DNA of 64,000 bases from Aeromonas veronii. Its GTDB lineage: Bacteria; Pseudomonadota; Gammaproteobacteria; Enterobacterales; Aeromonadaceae. This document shows, in pieces, positions 47,681 through 58,071 of this stretch. Location: positions 894,501 through 958,500 of the forward strand of contig CP101033.1 in NCBI GenBank assembly GCA_041319085.1, written 5' to 3'. Within the stretch, counting starts at the first letter, position 1. Every line of letters starts with the position of its first letter. Both the position numbers and the translations under genes were made by a program. The notes beneath the pieces were generated by a model. It worked only from the letters and a program-made list of their open reading frames with translations. It was not told where the DNA came from and searched no databases.

Positions 47681-48622
47681 ATGAGTAACGCTGTAACTGC
47701 AAGCCCAAGCCGTTGGGCACGATTCAAGAACTCTGACATCGTCTACTACTTCCTGCGGGACAAGGTAGCCATGTTCAGCTTTGCGGTGTTCGTGGTATTT
47801 GTGCTGGCGGCGCTGCTGGCCCCCTGGCTGGCCCCACACAACGTCTATGACCAGACCAGTTTTGATCTGATGGATGCCGAACTGCCTCCCTCATGGCTGG
47901 AAGGGGGCGAAGAGCGCTTCTGGCTCGGTACCGACAACCAGGGACGGGATATCTGGAGTACCATCCTCTATGGCGCCCGCATTTCGCTCTCCATCGGCCT
48001 GTTTGCGGTGGCGTTGCAGCTGGTGCTGGGTATCGTCATCGGTCTGATTGCGGGTTACTTCGGTGGTCGCATCGACAACCTGCTGATGCGCTTTGCCGAC
48101 GTGCAGCTGTCGTTTTCCACCATGATGGTGGCGATCATCATCTCCGCCATCTTTCAGGCAACCTTTGGCTCCGAGTTCTACTCCAAGTTCGCCATCATGA
48201 TGCTGGTGGTGATCATCGGTATTGCCGAGTGGCCGCAGTACGCCCGTACCGTGCGTGCCTCTGTGCTGGCGGAGAAGAAGAAGGAGTATGTGGAAGCGGC
48301 CAAGGTAATGGGGTTCCGTGCCCCGCGCATCATGTTCCGCCACATTTTGCCCAACTGCCTGTCGCCCATTCTGGTGATCTCCACCGTGCAGGTGGCCAAC
48401 GCCATCATGAGTGAAGCTGCTCTCTCCTTCCTCGGTCTGGGGATGCCGGTTGATCAGCCGTCACTGGGGTCGCTTATCAGCGTCGGCTTCAACTACATCT
48501 TCTCCGGCTCCTGGTGGATCACCGCGTTCCCGGGCATCTGTCTGGTGGTGCTGGTGCTGGTCATCAACCTGCTGGGTGACTGGCTGCGGGATGTGTTTAA
48601 CCCCAAGATCTACAAAGGGTAA
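47681..48622 (+). CDS. Peptide-type ABC importer, permease (DppC/OppC-like)
   Basis: The 313-residue protein has an N-terminal cytoplasmic segment, a first helix near 30-52 and five further helices at about 100-300. The EAA loop Tyr-Val-Glu-Ala-Ala-Lys-Val-Met-Gly (near 205-213) is present. With the neighbouring permease and fused ATPase it makes the complete importer. The operon ends at the following terminator. Confidence 0.94.
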   Translation: MSNAVTASPSRWARFKNSDIVYYFLRDKVAMFSFAVFVVFVLAALLAPWLAPHNVYDQTSFDLMDAELPPSWLEGGEERFWLGTDNQGRDIWSTILYGARISLSIGLFAVALQLVLGIVIGLIAGYFGGRIDNLLMRFADVQLSFSTMMVAIIISAIFQATFGSEFYSKFAIMMLVVIIGIAEWPQYARTVRASVLAEKKKEYVEAAKVMGFRAPRIMFRHILPNCLSPILVISTVQVANAIMSEAALSFLGLGMPVDQPSLGSLISVGFNYIFSGSWWITAFPGICLVVLVLVINLLGDWLRDVFNPKIYKG

Positions 48623-48646
48623 TCCGGGTTAGAAACGCAAAAATAA

Positions 48647-48675
48647 AAAGGGCGCCAATGAGGCGCCCTTCTTTT
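48647..48675. terminator. Bidirectional terminator between the ABC operon and dxs
   Basis: AAGGGCGCC pairs perfectly with GGCGCCCTT around AATGA. CTTTT follows on the plus strand and an A-rich tract precedes it for the minus strand. Confidence 0.9.
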
Positions 48676-48696
48676 GCTTGATAGCTTTAAGGGTTA

Positions 48697-50565
48697 TCAG
48701 GCTTGTAGCCAGGTTTCGATGCTGCGCTGGATGCCTGCATCGTCCAGACCGAGCAGGGCATAGATCTCTTGCTGGGTGCCCTGTTCCACGAAGCGATCCG
48801 GCAGGCCGAGGTTGAGCACAGGTTTGCACTGTTTATTGAGCATCAGCAGCTCGTTCACCGCCGAACCGGCGCCGCCCATGATGGCGTTGTCTTCGATGGT
48901 GACGAAGTGATTGTGGCTGGCCGCCAGCGACAGCACCAGTGCCTCATCCATCGGTTTGACGAAGCGCATGTCCACCAGAGTGGCATCCAGTGCCTCTGCG
49001 GCCGCTTTCGCGTGGTGCAGCAGAGTACCAAACGCCAGAATAGCGGTGCCTTTGCCCTCTCGAATGATGCGTCCCTTGCCAAGCGCCAGTGCCTGCATCT
49101 CTGATGAGATGGGCGCATCGCTCAGGCTGCTGCCGCGCGGGTAACGCACTGCGGCAGGGCCCTGATGGAGATAGCCGGTATAGAGCATCTGGCGGCACTC
49201 GTTCTCGTCAGATGGCGTCATCACCACCATGTTGGGCACGGTGCGCAGGAAGCTGATATCGAACGCCCCCTGATGGGTCGGGCCGTCGGCACCCACCAGA
49301 CCGGCCCGATCGATGGCGAACAGCACCGGCAAGTCTTGCAGCGCCACGTCGTGAATCACCTGATCGTAGGCACGCTGCAGGAAGCTCGAATAGATGGCCA
49401 CCACCGGCTTCTTGTCGGCGATGGCGAGACCCGCGGCGAAAGTGACCGCATGCTGCTCGGCAATGGCCACATCGAAGTAGCGATCCGGATATTGTTGGCT
49501 GAATTTCACCAGCCCCGAGCCTTCGCGCATGGCGGGGGTGATGCCGACCAGCTTCTCGTCTTTGGCCGCCATGTCGCACAGCCACTGGCCGAAGATGGCG
49601 GAGAAGGTTGGTTTGGCACTGCTCGCCTTGGGCAGGGAGCAATCGTCAGGATTGAACTTGGGCACAGCGTGATAACCAATGGGGTCTTTCTCCGCCGGCT
49701 CGTAGCCCTTGCCCTTCTTGGTTTTGACGTGCAGCAGTTGCGGGCCCTTGAGGTTGCGCATGTTGCGCAGGGTCTCGACCAGTGCCTCGATATCGTGACC
49801 GTCGATGGGGCCGATATAGTTGAAGCCGAACTCCTCGAACAGGGTACCGGGCACAACCATCCCCTTGAGGTGCTCTTCGGCCCGCTTGGCCAGCTCCTTG
49901 ACCGGTGGCAGACCTGCCAGCACCTTCTTGCCGCCTTCGCGGATGGTGGTGTAGAGCTTGCCAGACATGACCCGGGCCAGATGGTTGTTCAGCGCGCCGA
50001 CATTCTCTGAGATGGACATCTCGTTGTCGTTGAGGATCACCAGCATGTCCTTGTGAACATCGCCGGCGTGGTTGAGCGCTTCAAAGGCCATCCCTGCGGT
50101 AATGGCACCGTCACCGATCACCGCAACGACCTTGCGACCCAGCCCTTCGCTCTCGGCGGCGACCGCCATGCCGAGCGCCGCACCGATGGAGGTGCTGGAA
50201 TGGCCAACGGAGAGCACGTCGTACTCGCTCTCGCCACGCCAGGGGAAGGGGTGCAGACCATCTTTCTGACGGATGGTGTGGATCTGGTCACGGCGCCCGG
50301 TCAGGATCTTGTGGGGATAGGCCTGATGGCCCACGTCCCAGATCAGCCGATCGAACGGGGTGTTGTAGACGTAGTGCAGGGCGACGGTCAATTCGACCGT
50401 GCCGAGACCGGAGGCAAAGTGTCCGCTGGAGCGGCTGACAGAGCGCAGCAGATATTCGCGCAGCTCGTTGCACAGCACCGGCAGCCGATCTTTGGGCAAG
50501 GAACGCAGCTCGACCGGAGTGTCCGCGAGGGCCAGGTTGGGGAAATTGCTAATATCAACGCTCAT
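48697..50565 (-). CDS. dxs: 1-deoxy-D-xylulose-5-phosphate synthase
   Basis: The 622-residue thiamine-diphosphate enzyme matches Dxs (620). The cofactor motif [15 protein letters not shown] is near 152-166, with transketolase-like domains downstream. It makes the first intermediate of the non-mevalonate isoprenoid pathway. It follows ispA by 21 bases in the operon xseB-ispA-dxs. Confidence 0.98.
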   Translation of the reverse strand: MSVDISNFPNLALADTPVELRSLPKDRLPVLCNELREYLLRSVSRSSGHFASGLGTVELTVALHYVYNTPFDRLIWDVGHQAYPHKILTGRRDQIHTIRQKDGLHPFPWRGESEYDVLSVGHSSTSIGAALGMAVAAESEGLGRKVVAVIGDGAITAGMAFEALNHAGDVHKDMLVILNDNEMSISENVGALNNHLARVMSGKLYTTIREGGKKVLAGLPPVKELAKRAEEHLKGMVVPGTLFEEFGFNYIGPIDGHDIEALVETLRNMRNLKGPQLLHVKTKKGKGYEPAEKDPIGYHAVPKFNPDDCSLPKASSAKPTFSAIFGQWLCDMAAKDEKLVGITPAMREGSGLVKFSQQYPDRYFDVAIAEQHAVTFAAGLAIADKKPVVAIYSSFLQRAYDQVIHDVALQDLPVLFAIDRAGLVGADGPTHQGAFDISFLRTVPNMVVMTPSDENECRQMLYTGYLHQGPAAVRYPRGSSLSDAPISSEMQALALGKGRIIREGKGTAILAFGTLLHHAKAAAEALDATLVDMRFVKPMDEALVLSLAASHNHFVTIEDNAIMGGAGSAVNELLMLNKQCKPVLNLGLPDRFVEQGTQQEIYALLGLDDAGIQRSIETWLQA

Positions 50566-50586
50566 ATTGTTACTGTTATCCAGCGT

Positions 50587-51477
50587 TTAGTGGGTTCGCT
50601 CGATGATGTAATCGGCAAACGCTTCCAGAATGTCGGTATTGTAGGGCAAGGATTGCAGGGCTGTTAAGGCTTTACCGTGCAGTTCGCGAGCCAGCTCACG
50701 GGCGTTTTCGAGTCCGAGCAGGGCCGGATAGGTACTTTTCTCCAGCGCCAGGTCCGAGCCTTGCGGTTTGCCCAGGGTGGCGGTATCACCTGTGATGTCG
50801 AGGATGTCATCCTGCACCTGGAAGGCGAGGCCAATCGCGGCGGCGTAGGTTTGCAGTGCCGCCAGGGTGGCGTCATCGACATCGGCTTTGCACAGGGCGC
50901 CGAGCGCCACGGCACATTCAATCAGTGCACCGGTCTTGTGGCGGTGTACCTGTTCCAGTTCGGCCAGCGAGATCTGGCGCCCTTCGGCCTGCAGATCCAG
51001 CGCCTGACCGCCACACATACCGAGATAGCCGGAGGCGCGGGCGAGGGTACTCAGCATCCGCACCCGGTTGGTCATCAAGGTATCGGGCATGGGGTGATCG
51101 GCCAGAATGGAGAACGCCAGGGTCTGCAGCGCATCACCGGCCAGAATGGCGGTCCCTTCGTCAAACGCCTTGTGAACGGTTGGCTGGCCACGACGCAAGT
51201 CGTCGTTATCCATGGCGGGCAGGTCATCGTGTAGCAGGGAGTAAGCGTGGATGCACTCCACGGCAGCTGCGGGGCCATCCAGCAGCTCGCTCTTTACACC
51301 CAGCATCTCGCCGACTGCGTAGACCAGAAACGGGCGAACCCGCTTGCCGCCCAGCAGCAGGCCGTAACTCATGGCATCGCGCAGACGCGGTGCCATGGTG
51401 GGCAAGGATTCAAGGTGTGCTGACAGACAGTCGTCAATACGCTGACGATGCAGACGGGAAAAATGGTCCAGCGCCAC
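50587..51477 (-). CDS. ispA: Farnesyl diphosphate synthase
   Basis: The 296-residue helical protein matches IspA (299), with both aspartate-rich motifs: Asp-Asp-Leu-Pro-Ala-Met-Asp near 84-90 and Asp-Asp-Ile-Leu-Asp near 223-227. It condenses isopentenyl units to farnesyl diphosphate. The start is GTG 51477, which follows the xseB TGA with no gap, so translation is probably coupled. Confidence 0.97.
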   Translation of the reverse strand: MALDHFSRLHRQRIDDCLSAHLESLPTMAPRLRDAMSYGLLLGGKRVRPFLVYAVGEMLGVKSELLDGPAAAVECIHAYSLLHDDLPAMDNDDLRRGQPTVHKAFDEGTAILAGDALQTLAFSILADHPMPDTLMTNRVRMLSTLARASGYLGMCGGQALDLQAEGRQISLAELEQVHRHKTGALIECAVALGALCKADVDDATLAALQTYAAAIGLAFQVQDDILDITGDTATLGKPQGSDLALEKSTYPALLGLENARELARELHGKALTALQSLPYNTDILEAFADYIIERTH

Positions 51478-51729
51478 TCACTCCTCTCCTTGTTCTGGCT
51501 GGAAGGGGGCGAGCTGGTCACTGCCATCGGCTTGACTGAGCAGGATCTGGATCTTCTGCTCGGCCAGTTCCAGCTTCTGCTGACCGGCCCGTACCAGATG
51601 AACGCCTTGCTCGAACTGCTTGAGTGCCTCTTCCAGGGGTAGGGAACCTTGTTCCAGCTGATGAACGATGGTTTCCAGCTCTTCCAGAGTGGCATCAAAA
51701 CTCAGACGGTCGATTTTTTTACTGGCCAT
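51478..51729 (-). CDS. xseB: Exodeoxyribonuclease VII small subunit
   Basis: The 83-residue helical protein matches XseB (80), with the conserved Leu-Glu-Glu-Leu-Glu-Thr-Ile-Val near 16-23 and Leu-Glu-Gln-Gly-Val near 39-47. It pairs with XseA in single-strand DNA exonuclease VII. ATG 51729 is chosen because GAGG lies six bases upstream; ATG 51735 would leave no spacing. Confidence 0.94.
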   Translation of the reverse strand: MASKKIDRLSFDATLEELETIVHQLEQGSLPLEEALKQFEQGVHLVRAGQQKLELAEQKIQILLSQADGSDQLAPFQPEQGEE

Positions 51730-51809
51730 GTCCATCCTCGGGGATTGAAAAAAACGGCTTATATTAGCATCGACCGTCCACAGGGGGGAGGCTGAAAAGC
51801 ACTGCGCCC

Positions 51810-51836
51810 TCAAACTCTCGCTAAACTGGCCGATAA
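51810..51836 (+). promoter_or_regulatory. FliA (sigma-28) promoter of pomAB
   Basis: TCAAACTC, 11 bases, then GCCGATAA: the -10 element is a perfect match to the flagellar sigma-28 consensus, the spacing is exact and the -35 matches five of eight bases (consensus TAAAGTTT). It lies about 106 bases before the pomA start, so the stator genes belong to the late flagellar class. Confidence 0.85.
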
Positions 51837-51941
51837 TGAGCCATCATACTCAGTGGATGCAGGCTTGCCGCTTGGGTCGCAATAGCAGAAAATTCAACAA
51901 ATTATAAATTAGGCATAAGCATCGGTGACAGGAGTAGGGAC

Positions 51942-52700
51942 GTGGATCTAGGCAGTCTGATAGGGATAGTGCTGGGTTTCGGGGTGGTGGTATACGCCAT
52001 GGTTCTTGGTGGTGGTGTGGGCATGTTTGTCGATGTTCCATCCATTCTGATCACTTTTATGGGGTCAATTTTCATCGGAATGATGAAATTTAACTTGGGT
52101 CAGTTTTTTCTCGCTTTCAAGGTCGCCGGGAAAGCGTTTATGTATAAAAGCGATAAGCTCGATGATCTGATCCTCAAGTCTGTCGAGCTGGCTGATGCTG
52201 CCCGCAAAGGGGGGTTTCTGGCGTTGGAGGCGGCAGAAATCCCCAATCCTTTTATGAAAAAAGGGATCGACATGCTGGTGGATGGTCACGATGCCGATGT
52301 GGTACGTGCTGTGATGGAAAAAGATATCGATCTAACCGAGGAGCGGCACACTAATGCGATCAAGGTGTTCAGAGCTCTCGGAGATTTGGGCCCCGCTATG
52401 GGGATGATCGGTACTCTGGTGGGGTTGGTAGCCATGTTGTCAAATATGAGTGACCCCAAGTCGATCGGTCCGGCGATGGCTGTGGCCTTGTTAACGACGT
52501 TGTATGGTGCGATTTTGGCGAATATGTTTGCCATACCGATAGCCGATAAGTTGGATCTGCGCAATGCCGAAGAGCGCCTTGGTCGTTCGCTGATTCTTGA
52601 TGCCATTATGGGCATTCAGGATGGTCAAAACCCTCGGGTGATCGAGTCATTGCTCAAGAATTATTTGCATCAATCCAAACGCGGACAAGCGGCGGAGTAG
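51942..52700 (+). CDS. pomA: Sodium-type flagellar stator protein PomA (MotA family)
   Basis: The 252-residue protein has four membrane helices (about 5-22, 30-48, 147-168 and 180-200) and a cytoplasmic loop (about 50-145) with the charged residues that contact the rotor. Length matches Vibrio PomA (253), not E. coli MotA (295). With PomB it forms the ion-driven stator. The start is GTG 51942, with AGGAGTAGGG upstream. Confidence 0.94.
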   Translation: MDLGSLIGIVLGFGVVVYAMVLGGGVGMFVDVPSILITFMGSIFIGMMKFNLGQFFLAFKVAGKAFMYKSDKLDDLILKSVELADAARKGGFLALEAAEIPNPFMKKGIDMLVDGHDADVVRAVMEKDIDLTEERHTNAIKVFRALGDLGPAMGMIGTLVGLVAMLSNMSDPKSIGPAMAVALLTTLYGAILANMFAIPIADKLDLRNAEERLGRSLILDAIMGIQDGQNPRVIESLLKNYLHQSKRGQAAE

Positions 52701-52708
52701 CATAGTAC

Positions 52709-53602
52709 ATGGCTAAATGTAAATGTCCGCCCCCCGGTCTTCCTGCCTATATGGGCACGTTCGCCGATTTAATGTCGCTCTTGATGTGCTTCTTCGTGTT
52801 GCTGCTCTCCTTTGCTGAGATGGATGTGCTCAAGTTCAAGCAGATCGCGGGCTCTATGAAGAATGCCTTCGGGGTGCAGAACATCCTCGAGGTGAAAGAT
52901 ATTCCCAAGGGAACCTCGGTGATTGCCCAGGAGTTCAGGCCCGGTCGCCCGGAACCCACGCCGATTGATACCGTGATGCAGCAGACCATCGATATGACCC
53001 AGACCGAGCTGGACTTTCTGCCCGGTGAGGCGGATCAGGCCGGTGGTCAGGACAAGAGTGATGGCAAACTGACGGGGGGCGATACCGCTCAGAATGCGCA
53101 GAAGGTGCAGCAGCAGTCCAACACCCTGGCAAAAGCCCTCGCCGAGCAGATGAAAGATCAGATCCAGGATGGCGCCATCGAAATTGAGGCGCTGGGTCAG
53201 CAGATCATTATCCGGATCAGGGAAAAAGCGTCGTTCCCGGCCGGTTCGGCGTTTCTGCAGCCCCAGTTCTGGCCGGTCATTCGCAAGGTTGCGACCCTGC
53301 TCAAGGATGTGCCGGGTGAAATCACCATCTCCGGTCACACCGACAACGTGGCGACCGAAGATGAGCTGTTCCAGTCCAACTGGGAGCTCTCGACGCAGCG
53401 GGCGGTGGCGGTCGCGCATCAGATGATCAAGGTCCCAGGTTTTGATCAGGGTCGGCTGGTGGTGCAGGGGATGGCGGATTCCCAACCATTGGTGCCCAAC
53501 ACGACCCCGGAAAATCGTCGGATGAACCGGCGGGTGGAGATCGCCATCATGCAGGGTAAACCGACCGTGTCGGCGCCCATTTCAGTACCGGAAGGGAAGT
53601 AG
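52709..53602 (+). CDS. pomB: Sodium-type flagellar stator protein PomB (MotB family)
   Basis: The 297-residue protein has one N-terminal membrane helix (about 18-38) with the ion-binding aspartate in Phe-Ala-Asp-Leu-Met-Ser-Leu-Leu, a long linker, and a C-terminal OmpA-like peptidoglycan-binding domain (about 165-280, with Gly-His-Thr-Asp-Asn and Asn-Arg-Arg-Met-Asn-Arg-Arg-Val). A cysteine in Met-Cys-Phe-Phe two turns after the aspartate is typical of sodium-type PomB. It lies eight bases after pomA. Confidence 0.94.
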   Translation: MAKCKCPPPGLPAYMGTFADLMSLLMCFFVLLLSFAEMDVLKFKQIAGSMKNAFGVQNILEVKDIPKGTSVIAQEFRPGRPEPTPIDTVMQQTIDMTQTELDFLPGEADQAGGQDKSDGKLTGGDTAQNAQKVQQQSNTLAKALAEQMKDQIQDGAIEIEALGQQIIIRIREKASFPAGSAFLQPQFWPVIRKVATLLKDVPGEITISGHTDNVATEDELFQSNWELSTQRAVAVAHQMIKVPGFDQGRLVVQGMADSQPLVPNTTPENRRMNRRVEIAIMQGKPTVSAPISVPEGK

Positions 53603-53758
53603 GCGAGGGGAATGTCGATGACGCAAGTGGGATCAGCATCAGGGGGCTGACGTGGATTTTGTGTTGGCTTCATATTAAGATGCCCCATCCGAACCGATTG
53701 CTGCGGCCTCCTTGCAGATGGCCGTAGCTTCTATTTTCAAGCAACCCAGGTTTCGACT

Positions 53759-54235
53759 ATGAATCATACTCCGATGACTGTTCGCGGCGCTGAGAAGCTG
53801 CGCGAAGAGCTCGATTATCTCAAGACCGAGCTTCGTCCCCAGATTATCGAAGCGATTGCCGATGCCCGTGAGCACGGCGATCTGAAGGAAAACGCCGAAT
53901 ACCATGCCGCTCGCGAGCAGCAGGGGTTCTGTGAAGGGCGCATTCAGGAGATTGAAGCCAAGCTCTCCAATGCGCAGGTGATCGACGTCACCAAGATGAC
54001 CAACAACGGCCGCGTTATTTTTGGCGCGACGGTGACTCTGCTCAAGAGCGAGACAGAGGAAGAGGTGGTTTACCGCATCGTGGGGGACGATGAGGCTGAT
54101 ATCAAACAGAACCTTATTTCAGTCAACTCCCCCATTGCCCGCGCCCTGATTGGCAAGGAAGTGGACGATGTTGCTATCGTCAAGACGCCGGGCGGTGATG
54201 TGGAATACGAAGTACTGGAAGTCGCTTATATCTAA
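53759..54235 (+). CDS. greA: Transcription elongation factor GreA
   Basis: The 158-residue protein equals E. coli GreA. An N-terminal antiparallel coiled coil (about 1-75, tip acidic residues in [11 protein letters not shown]) precedes a globular C-terminal domain. It stimulates transcript cleavage by backtracked RNA polymerase. A hairpin in its leader (about 53700-53727) recalls the attenuated greA leader of E. coli. Confidence 0.97.
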   Translation: MNHTPMTVRGAEKLREELDYLKTELRPQIIEAIADAREHGDLKENAEYHAAREQQGFCEGRIQEIEAKLSNAQVIDVTKMTNNGRVIFGATVTLLKSETEEEVVYRIVGDDEADIKQNLISVNSPIARALIGKEVDDVAIVKTPGGDVEYEVLEVAYI

Positions 54236-54254
54236 GCGAATGCCACAGATGATG

Positions 54255-54287
54255 AAACAGGGGGGCTGGCGCTCCCCTGTTTGTCTT
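54255..54287 (+). terminator. greA terminator
   Basis: AAACAGGGG pairs with CCCCTGTTT across a short loop, with a T-rich tail (GTCTTTG), 20 bases after the greA stop. Confidence 0.75.
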
Positions 54288-54311
54288 TGTCGGCATCACT
54301 ACTGATAACGA

Positions 54312-54893
54312 TCAGGACAGATACGCCTCGGTAAAGGCATCCTGATGACGCTGAAACAACCAGTGGCGTAGCCGTTCGAGGTCGCACTCGTTCATCTGAA
54401 AACTCAGCGCCCAGGTGGCATGGTCAGCATTGACCTTGATGCGCCTTACCAGCCGTCCCTGCAGTGGAAGAGGGGCCTCTTGTTCGATGCAGAGCTCGCC
54501 GTTGATGGGGGTATCGGCGACCATGTCGGTTGGCAAATTTTCCACGATGAGGCCGTTGAAGGAGAGGCTGAGCACCTGAAACAGGCCCAGTTCGCTGCAA
54601 AGCTTGGCTTTTTGGGTGAGACGCCAGGCACGCGGTTGCGCAAACCCCAGCTCCCTGATGACCGGAGCAGATAACCGAGTCTCGACAAAGCCGTCTTCCC
54701 CTTGGGTAAAGGTCAGAGGAAAATGCAGCTGATGGCCTGCGAAGCGGGCTTCTAGTACAAGGTATTCGGCTTTTTGCAGCAAGCCAAGCATGGAGGCGTC
54801 GAGATGACCACTCAGAACATGGGGGTCCTGATTGCTCCCCAAGTCCCGTAGCATGGCCAGCTCATCGTCGGTCAGAATTGGATGGTGAGCCAT
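54312..54893 (-). CDS. Uncharacterised protein with possible PilZ-like domain
   Basis: A 193-residue soluble protein without signal peptide or membrane helix. The stretch Val-Leu-Ser-Leu-Ser-Phe-Asn-Gly-Leu-Ile-Val-Glu-Asn (about 106-118) resembles the second PilZ motif (Asp-X-Ser-X-X-Gly), but the upstream Arg-X3-Arg motif is not convincing, so cyclic-di-GMP binding is doubtful. The end has a helical segment typical of added PilZ helices. It is convergent with greA. Confidence 0.6.
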   Translation of the reverse strand: MAHHPILTDDELAMLRDLGSNQDPHVLSGHLDASMLGLLQKAEYLVLEARFAGHQLHFPLTFTQGEDGFVETRLSAPVIRELGFAQPRAWRLTQKAKLCSELGLFQVLSLSFNGLIVENLPTDMVADTPINGELCIEQEAPLPLQGRLVRRIKVNADHATWALSFQMNECDLERLRHWLFQRHQDAFTEAYLS

Positions 54894-54996
54894 AATGCCT
54901 GTCCGGAAGTATTCATCGCAGGTTAAGGGCTTTGCGACTACTTTGGCAAGCGACTCGGGAAGAAGTGGAATAAGGAAAGAGCGATGCTCTTTCCTT

Positions 54997-55293
54997 TTAC
55001 TTGCGGGGCAGCTGGATTTTGGGTTCGTTGGCTTGACGATAAATGGTCAGCACATGACCCATGCTTTGCACCTTGATTGAACCGGTTTCACGGACGATAG
55101 CATCCATAACCAGTTGTTTCATTTCGCGATCTTCAGAGGCAACCTTAACCTTGATCAGCTCGTGATGGTTCAGTGCCAGATCGATCTCGGCCAGTACACC
55201 TTCGGTCAGACCATGCTGACCCAGCAGGACGACAGGCTTGAGGCTATGGGCAAGGCCCTTGAGGTACTGTTTCTGTTTATTGTTGAGAATCAT
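54997..55293 (-). CDS. yhbY: YhbY family ribosome-associated RNA-binding protein
   Basis: The 98-residue protein matches YhbY (97), a single CRM domain with the Gly-Gln-His-Gly-Leu-Thr-Glu motif (about 24-30). It associates with pre-50S ribosomal particles. As in E. coli it lies between greA and rlmE-ftsH and is divergent from rlmE. Confidence 0.95.
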   Translation of the reverse strand: MILNNKQKQYLKGLAHSLKPVVLLGQHGLTEGVLAEIDLALNHHELIKVKVASEDREMKQLVMDAIVRETGSIKVQSMGHVLTIYRQANEPKIQLPRK

Positions 55294-55390
55294 CGCAATT
55301 TCTTCATAAGTCAGGGTTGAAAGGGGCGTATTCTACCCCCACTTAGCCCTTAATACTAATAACCCTTGTGGTTTTTTAAAGTCGATTATC

Positions 55391-56020
55391 ATGACCCAGA
55401 AAAAACGTTCCCCCAGTTCAACACGCTGGTTAAAAGAACATTTCGACGATCAATACGTCAAAAAAGCCCAGAAAATGGGCCTGCGTTCTCGTGCTGTTTT
55501 CAAGATTGACGAGATCCAGGGCAAGGATCGCTTGCTGAAAAATGGCATGACCGTAGTGGATTTGGGTGCCGCCCCCGGTGGTTGGTCCCAGTTCGCGGTT
55601 GAACAGGTTGGTGATTCGGGTCGTGTCATCGCATGTGACATTTTGCCGATGGATCCGATTGCCGGTGTCGATTTCCTGCAAGGGGACTTTCGGGAGGAAA
55701 CTGTGCTTGGCGCCTTGCTGGAACGAGTAGGGCCTGACAAGGTTGATGTCGTGATGTCTGATATGGCGCCCAACATGAGCGGTACCCAGCAGGTGGATCA
55801 GGCTCGCGCCATGTATCTGGTCGAGCTGGCGCTGGACATGTGCAATCAGGTATTGCGTAGTGACGGCAGTTTCGTGGTGAAGGTGTTTCAGGGAGAGGGC
55901 TTTGATGCCTATCTCAATGAAATTCGTCAACTTTTCTCCGCTGTCAAAATTCGTAAACCAGACTCATCCCGCGCCAGATCACGGGAAGTCTACATTGTGG
56001 CTACCGGTTTTAAACTGTAG
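55391..56020 (+). CDS. rlmE: 23S rRNA (uridine-2'-O-)-methyltransferase
   Basis: The 209-residue protein equals E. coli RlmE/FtsJ. It has the S-adenosylmethionine motif [10 protein letters not shown] (about 58-67) and the catalytic Lys-Asp-Lys-Glu set (Lys near 39, Asp-Met-Ala-Pro near 124-127, Lys near 164). It methylates U2552 of 23S rRNA. ftsH follows after 45 bases. Confidence 0.97.
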   Translation: MTQKKRSPSSTRWLKEHFDDQYVKKAQKMGLRSRAVFKIDEIQGKDRLLKNGMTVVDLGAAPGGWSQFAVEQVGDSGRVIACDILPMDPIAGVDFLQGDFREETVLGALLERVGPDKVDVVMSDMAPNMSGTQQVDQARAMYLVELALDMCNQVLRSDGSFVVKVFQGEGFDAYLNEIRQLFSAVKIRKPDSSRARSREVYIVATGFKL

Positions 56021-56065
56021 TACCCTAACCTTCATCGTTAACTGTCAGTCTGCGAGGTTACTGAT

Positions 56066-58012
56066 TTGAGTGACATGGCGAAAAACTTAATCCTGTGGCT
56101 GGTCATCGCCGTCGTTTTGATGTCGGTGTTCAATAGCTTCAGCCCCAGCGATACCACCAGTCGCCAGCTGGACTATTCCAGCTTCGTTAAAGAGGTGACC
56201 CAAGAGCAAATCCGTGAAGTACGGATGGACGGTAAGGTCATTAATGGCGTCAAGCGTACTGGTGAACGATTCACCACCATCATCCCTGCGCCGGATCCCC
56301 AGCTGCTCAACGACATGCTCAATCACAATGTCAAAGTGATGGGCGAGAAGCCGGAAGAGCCGTCTCTGTTGACCTCTATCTTCATCTCCTGGTTCCCGAT
56401 GCTGCTGCTGATCGGTGTCTGGGTCTTCTTCATGCGTCAGATGCAGGGCGGCGGTGGCAAAGGTGCCATGTCGTTTGGCAAGAGCAAGGCTCGCCTGATG
56501 AGCGAAGATCAGATCAAGACCACCTTTGCTGATGTCGCAGGTTGCGATGAAGCCAAGGAAGAGGTGAAGGAGCTGGTCGACTATCTGCGCGACCCGAGCA
56601 AATTCCAGAAACTGGGTGGCAAGATCCCGACCGGTGTGCTACTGGTTGGTCCTCCGGGTACCGGTAAAACCCTGCTGGCCAAGGCCATTGCGGGCGAGGC
56701 CAAGGTGCCGTTCTTCACCATCTCCGGTTCCGATTTCGTGGAGATGTTCGTCGGTGTCGGTGCCTCCCGGGTGCGTGACATGTTCGAACAGGCCAAGAAA
56801 TCCTCCCCCTGCATCATCTTCATCGATGAAATTGATGCGGTCGGTCGTCAGCGTGGTGCCGGTCTGGGTGGTGGTCACGATGAACGTGAGCAGACGCTTA
56901 ACCAGATGCTGGTTGAGATGGATGGCTTTGAAGGCAATGAAGGTATCATCGTCATTGCGGCCACCAACCGTCCTGATGTATTGGATCCTGCACTGCTGCG
57001 TCCGGGCCGTTTCGACCGTCAGGTTGTGGTCGGTCTGCCGGATGTCCGTGGGCGCGAACAGATCCTGAAAGTGCACATGCGCAAAGTTCCGTTGGCGGAT
57101 GACGTCAATCCTGCGCTGATTGCCCGTGGTACACCCGGTTTCTCTGGTGCGGATTTGGCCAACCTGGTTAACGAAGCTGCCCTCTTCTCTGCCCGTGAGA
57201 GCCGCCGAGTGGTCTCCATGCTGGAATTCGAGAAGGCCAAGGACAAGATCATGATGGGGGCGGAACGTCGCTCCATGGTGATGAAAGAGTCCGAGAAAGA
57301 GATGACTGCGTATCATGAAGCCGGTCACGCCATCATTGGTCGTCTGGTTCCGGATCATGACCCGGTTTACAAGGTCTCCATCATTCCGCGTGGTCGTGCG
57401 CTGGGTGTGACCATGTATCTGCCGGAGCAGGATCGCTGGAGCCACTCCAAACAGCACTTAGAGTCAATGATCTCCAGCCTGTATGGCGGTCGTCTGGCAG
57501 AAGAGCTGATCTACGGTGCCGAGAAGGTTTCCACTGGCGCTTCCAACGACATCGAGCGGGCAACAGACATTGCACGCAAGATGGTGACTCAGTGGGGGAT
57601 GTCCGAGCGTCTCGGCCCAATGCTCTACGCGGAAGAAGATGGTGAGGTGTTCCTTGGTCGCAGCATGGCCAAGGCCAAACACATGTCCGACGATACCGCT
57701 CGCGTCATAGATGCCGAGGTCAAGCAGGTCATCGACCGCAACTACGCCCGTTCCAAGCAGATCCTGCTGGATAACATGGACGTGTTGCACACCATGAAAG
57801 ATGCGTTGATGAAGTACGAGACCATCGATGCCAAACAGATCGATGATCTGATGGCGCGTCGCGAGGTCCGAGCTCCGAGCAACTGGCACGACGAGCACGG
57901 AGATACCCCGCAAGGTGGTTCCACTGTGGCTGCCGAGGCCAAGCCGGCCGATGAAGCCGCTCCGGTGGCGGATGTCACTATCGACAAAGCCAACGACGTC
58001 CCGGCCAAATAA
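56066..58012 (+). CDS. ftsH: ATP-dependent zinc metalloprotease FtsH
   Basis: The 648-residue membrane protease has two helices (about 8-25 and 105-122), a AAA module (Walker A Gly-Pro-Pro-Gly-Thr-Gly-Lys-Thr near 195-202) and a zinc protease site His-Glu-Ala-Gly-His near 417-421. It degrades LpxC, SecY and other membrane or regulatory proteins. TTG 56066 with GAGG eight bases upstream is preferred; ATG 56075 would shorten it by three residues and lacks a well-spaced site. E. coli shows the same two starts. Confidence 0.97.
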   Translation: MSDMAKNLILWLVIAVVLMSVFNSFSPSDTTSRQLDYSSFVKEVTQEQIREVRMDGKVINGVKRTGERFTTIIPAPDPQLLNDMLNHNVKVMGEKPEEPSLLTSIFISWFPMLLLIGVWVFFMRQMQGGGGKGAMSFGKSKARLMSEDQIKTTFADVAGCDEAKEEVKELVDYLRDPSKFQKLGGKIPTGVLLVGPPGTGKTLLAKAIAGEAKVPFFTISGSDFVEMFVGVGASRVRDMFEQAKKSSPCIIFIDEIDAVGRQRGAGLGGGHDEREQTLNQMLVEMDGFEGNEGIIVIAATNRPDVLDPALLRPGRFDRQVVVGLPDVRGREQILKVHMRKVPLADDVNPALIARGTPGFSGADLANLVNEAALFSARESRRVVSMLEFEKAKDKIMMGAERRSMVMKESEKEMTAYHEAGHAIIGRLVPDHDPVYKVSIIPRGRALGVTMYLPEQDRWSHSKQHLESMISSLYGGRLAEELIYGAEKVSTGASNDIERATDIARKMVTQWGMSERLGPMLYAEEDGEVFLGRSMAKAKHMSDDTARVIDAEVKQVIDRNYARSKQILLDNMDVLHTMKDALMKYETIDAKQIDDLMARREVRAPSNWHDEHGDTPQGGSTVAAEAKPADEAAPVADVTIDKANDVPAK

Positions 58013-58024
58013 TCGTGACTCTCC

Positions 58025-58055
58025 AAACCCCGGGCTTGCCCGGGGTTTTTCTTTA
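58025..58055 (+). terminator. Terminator between ftsH and folP
   Basis: AAACCCCGGG pairs with CCCGGGGTTT around a four-base loop and is followed by TT, C and TTT. It lies 13 bases after ftsH and close before folP, so folP-glmM depends on readthrough or on another promoter. Confidence 0.88.
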
Positions 58056-58071
58056 TCAGATGGACGTGAAA

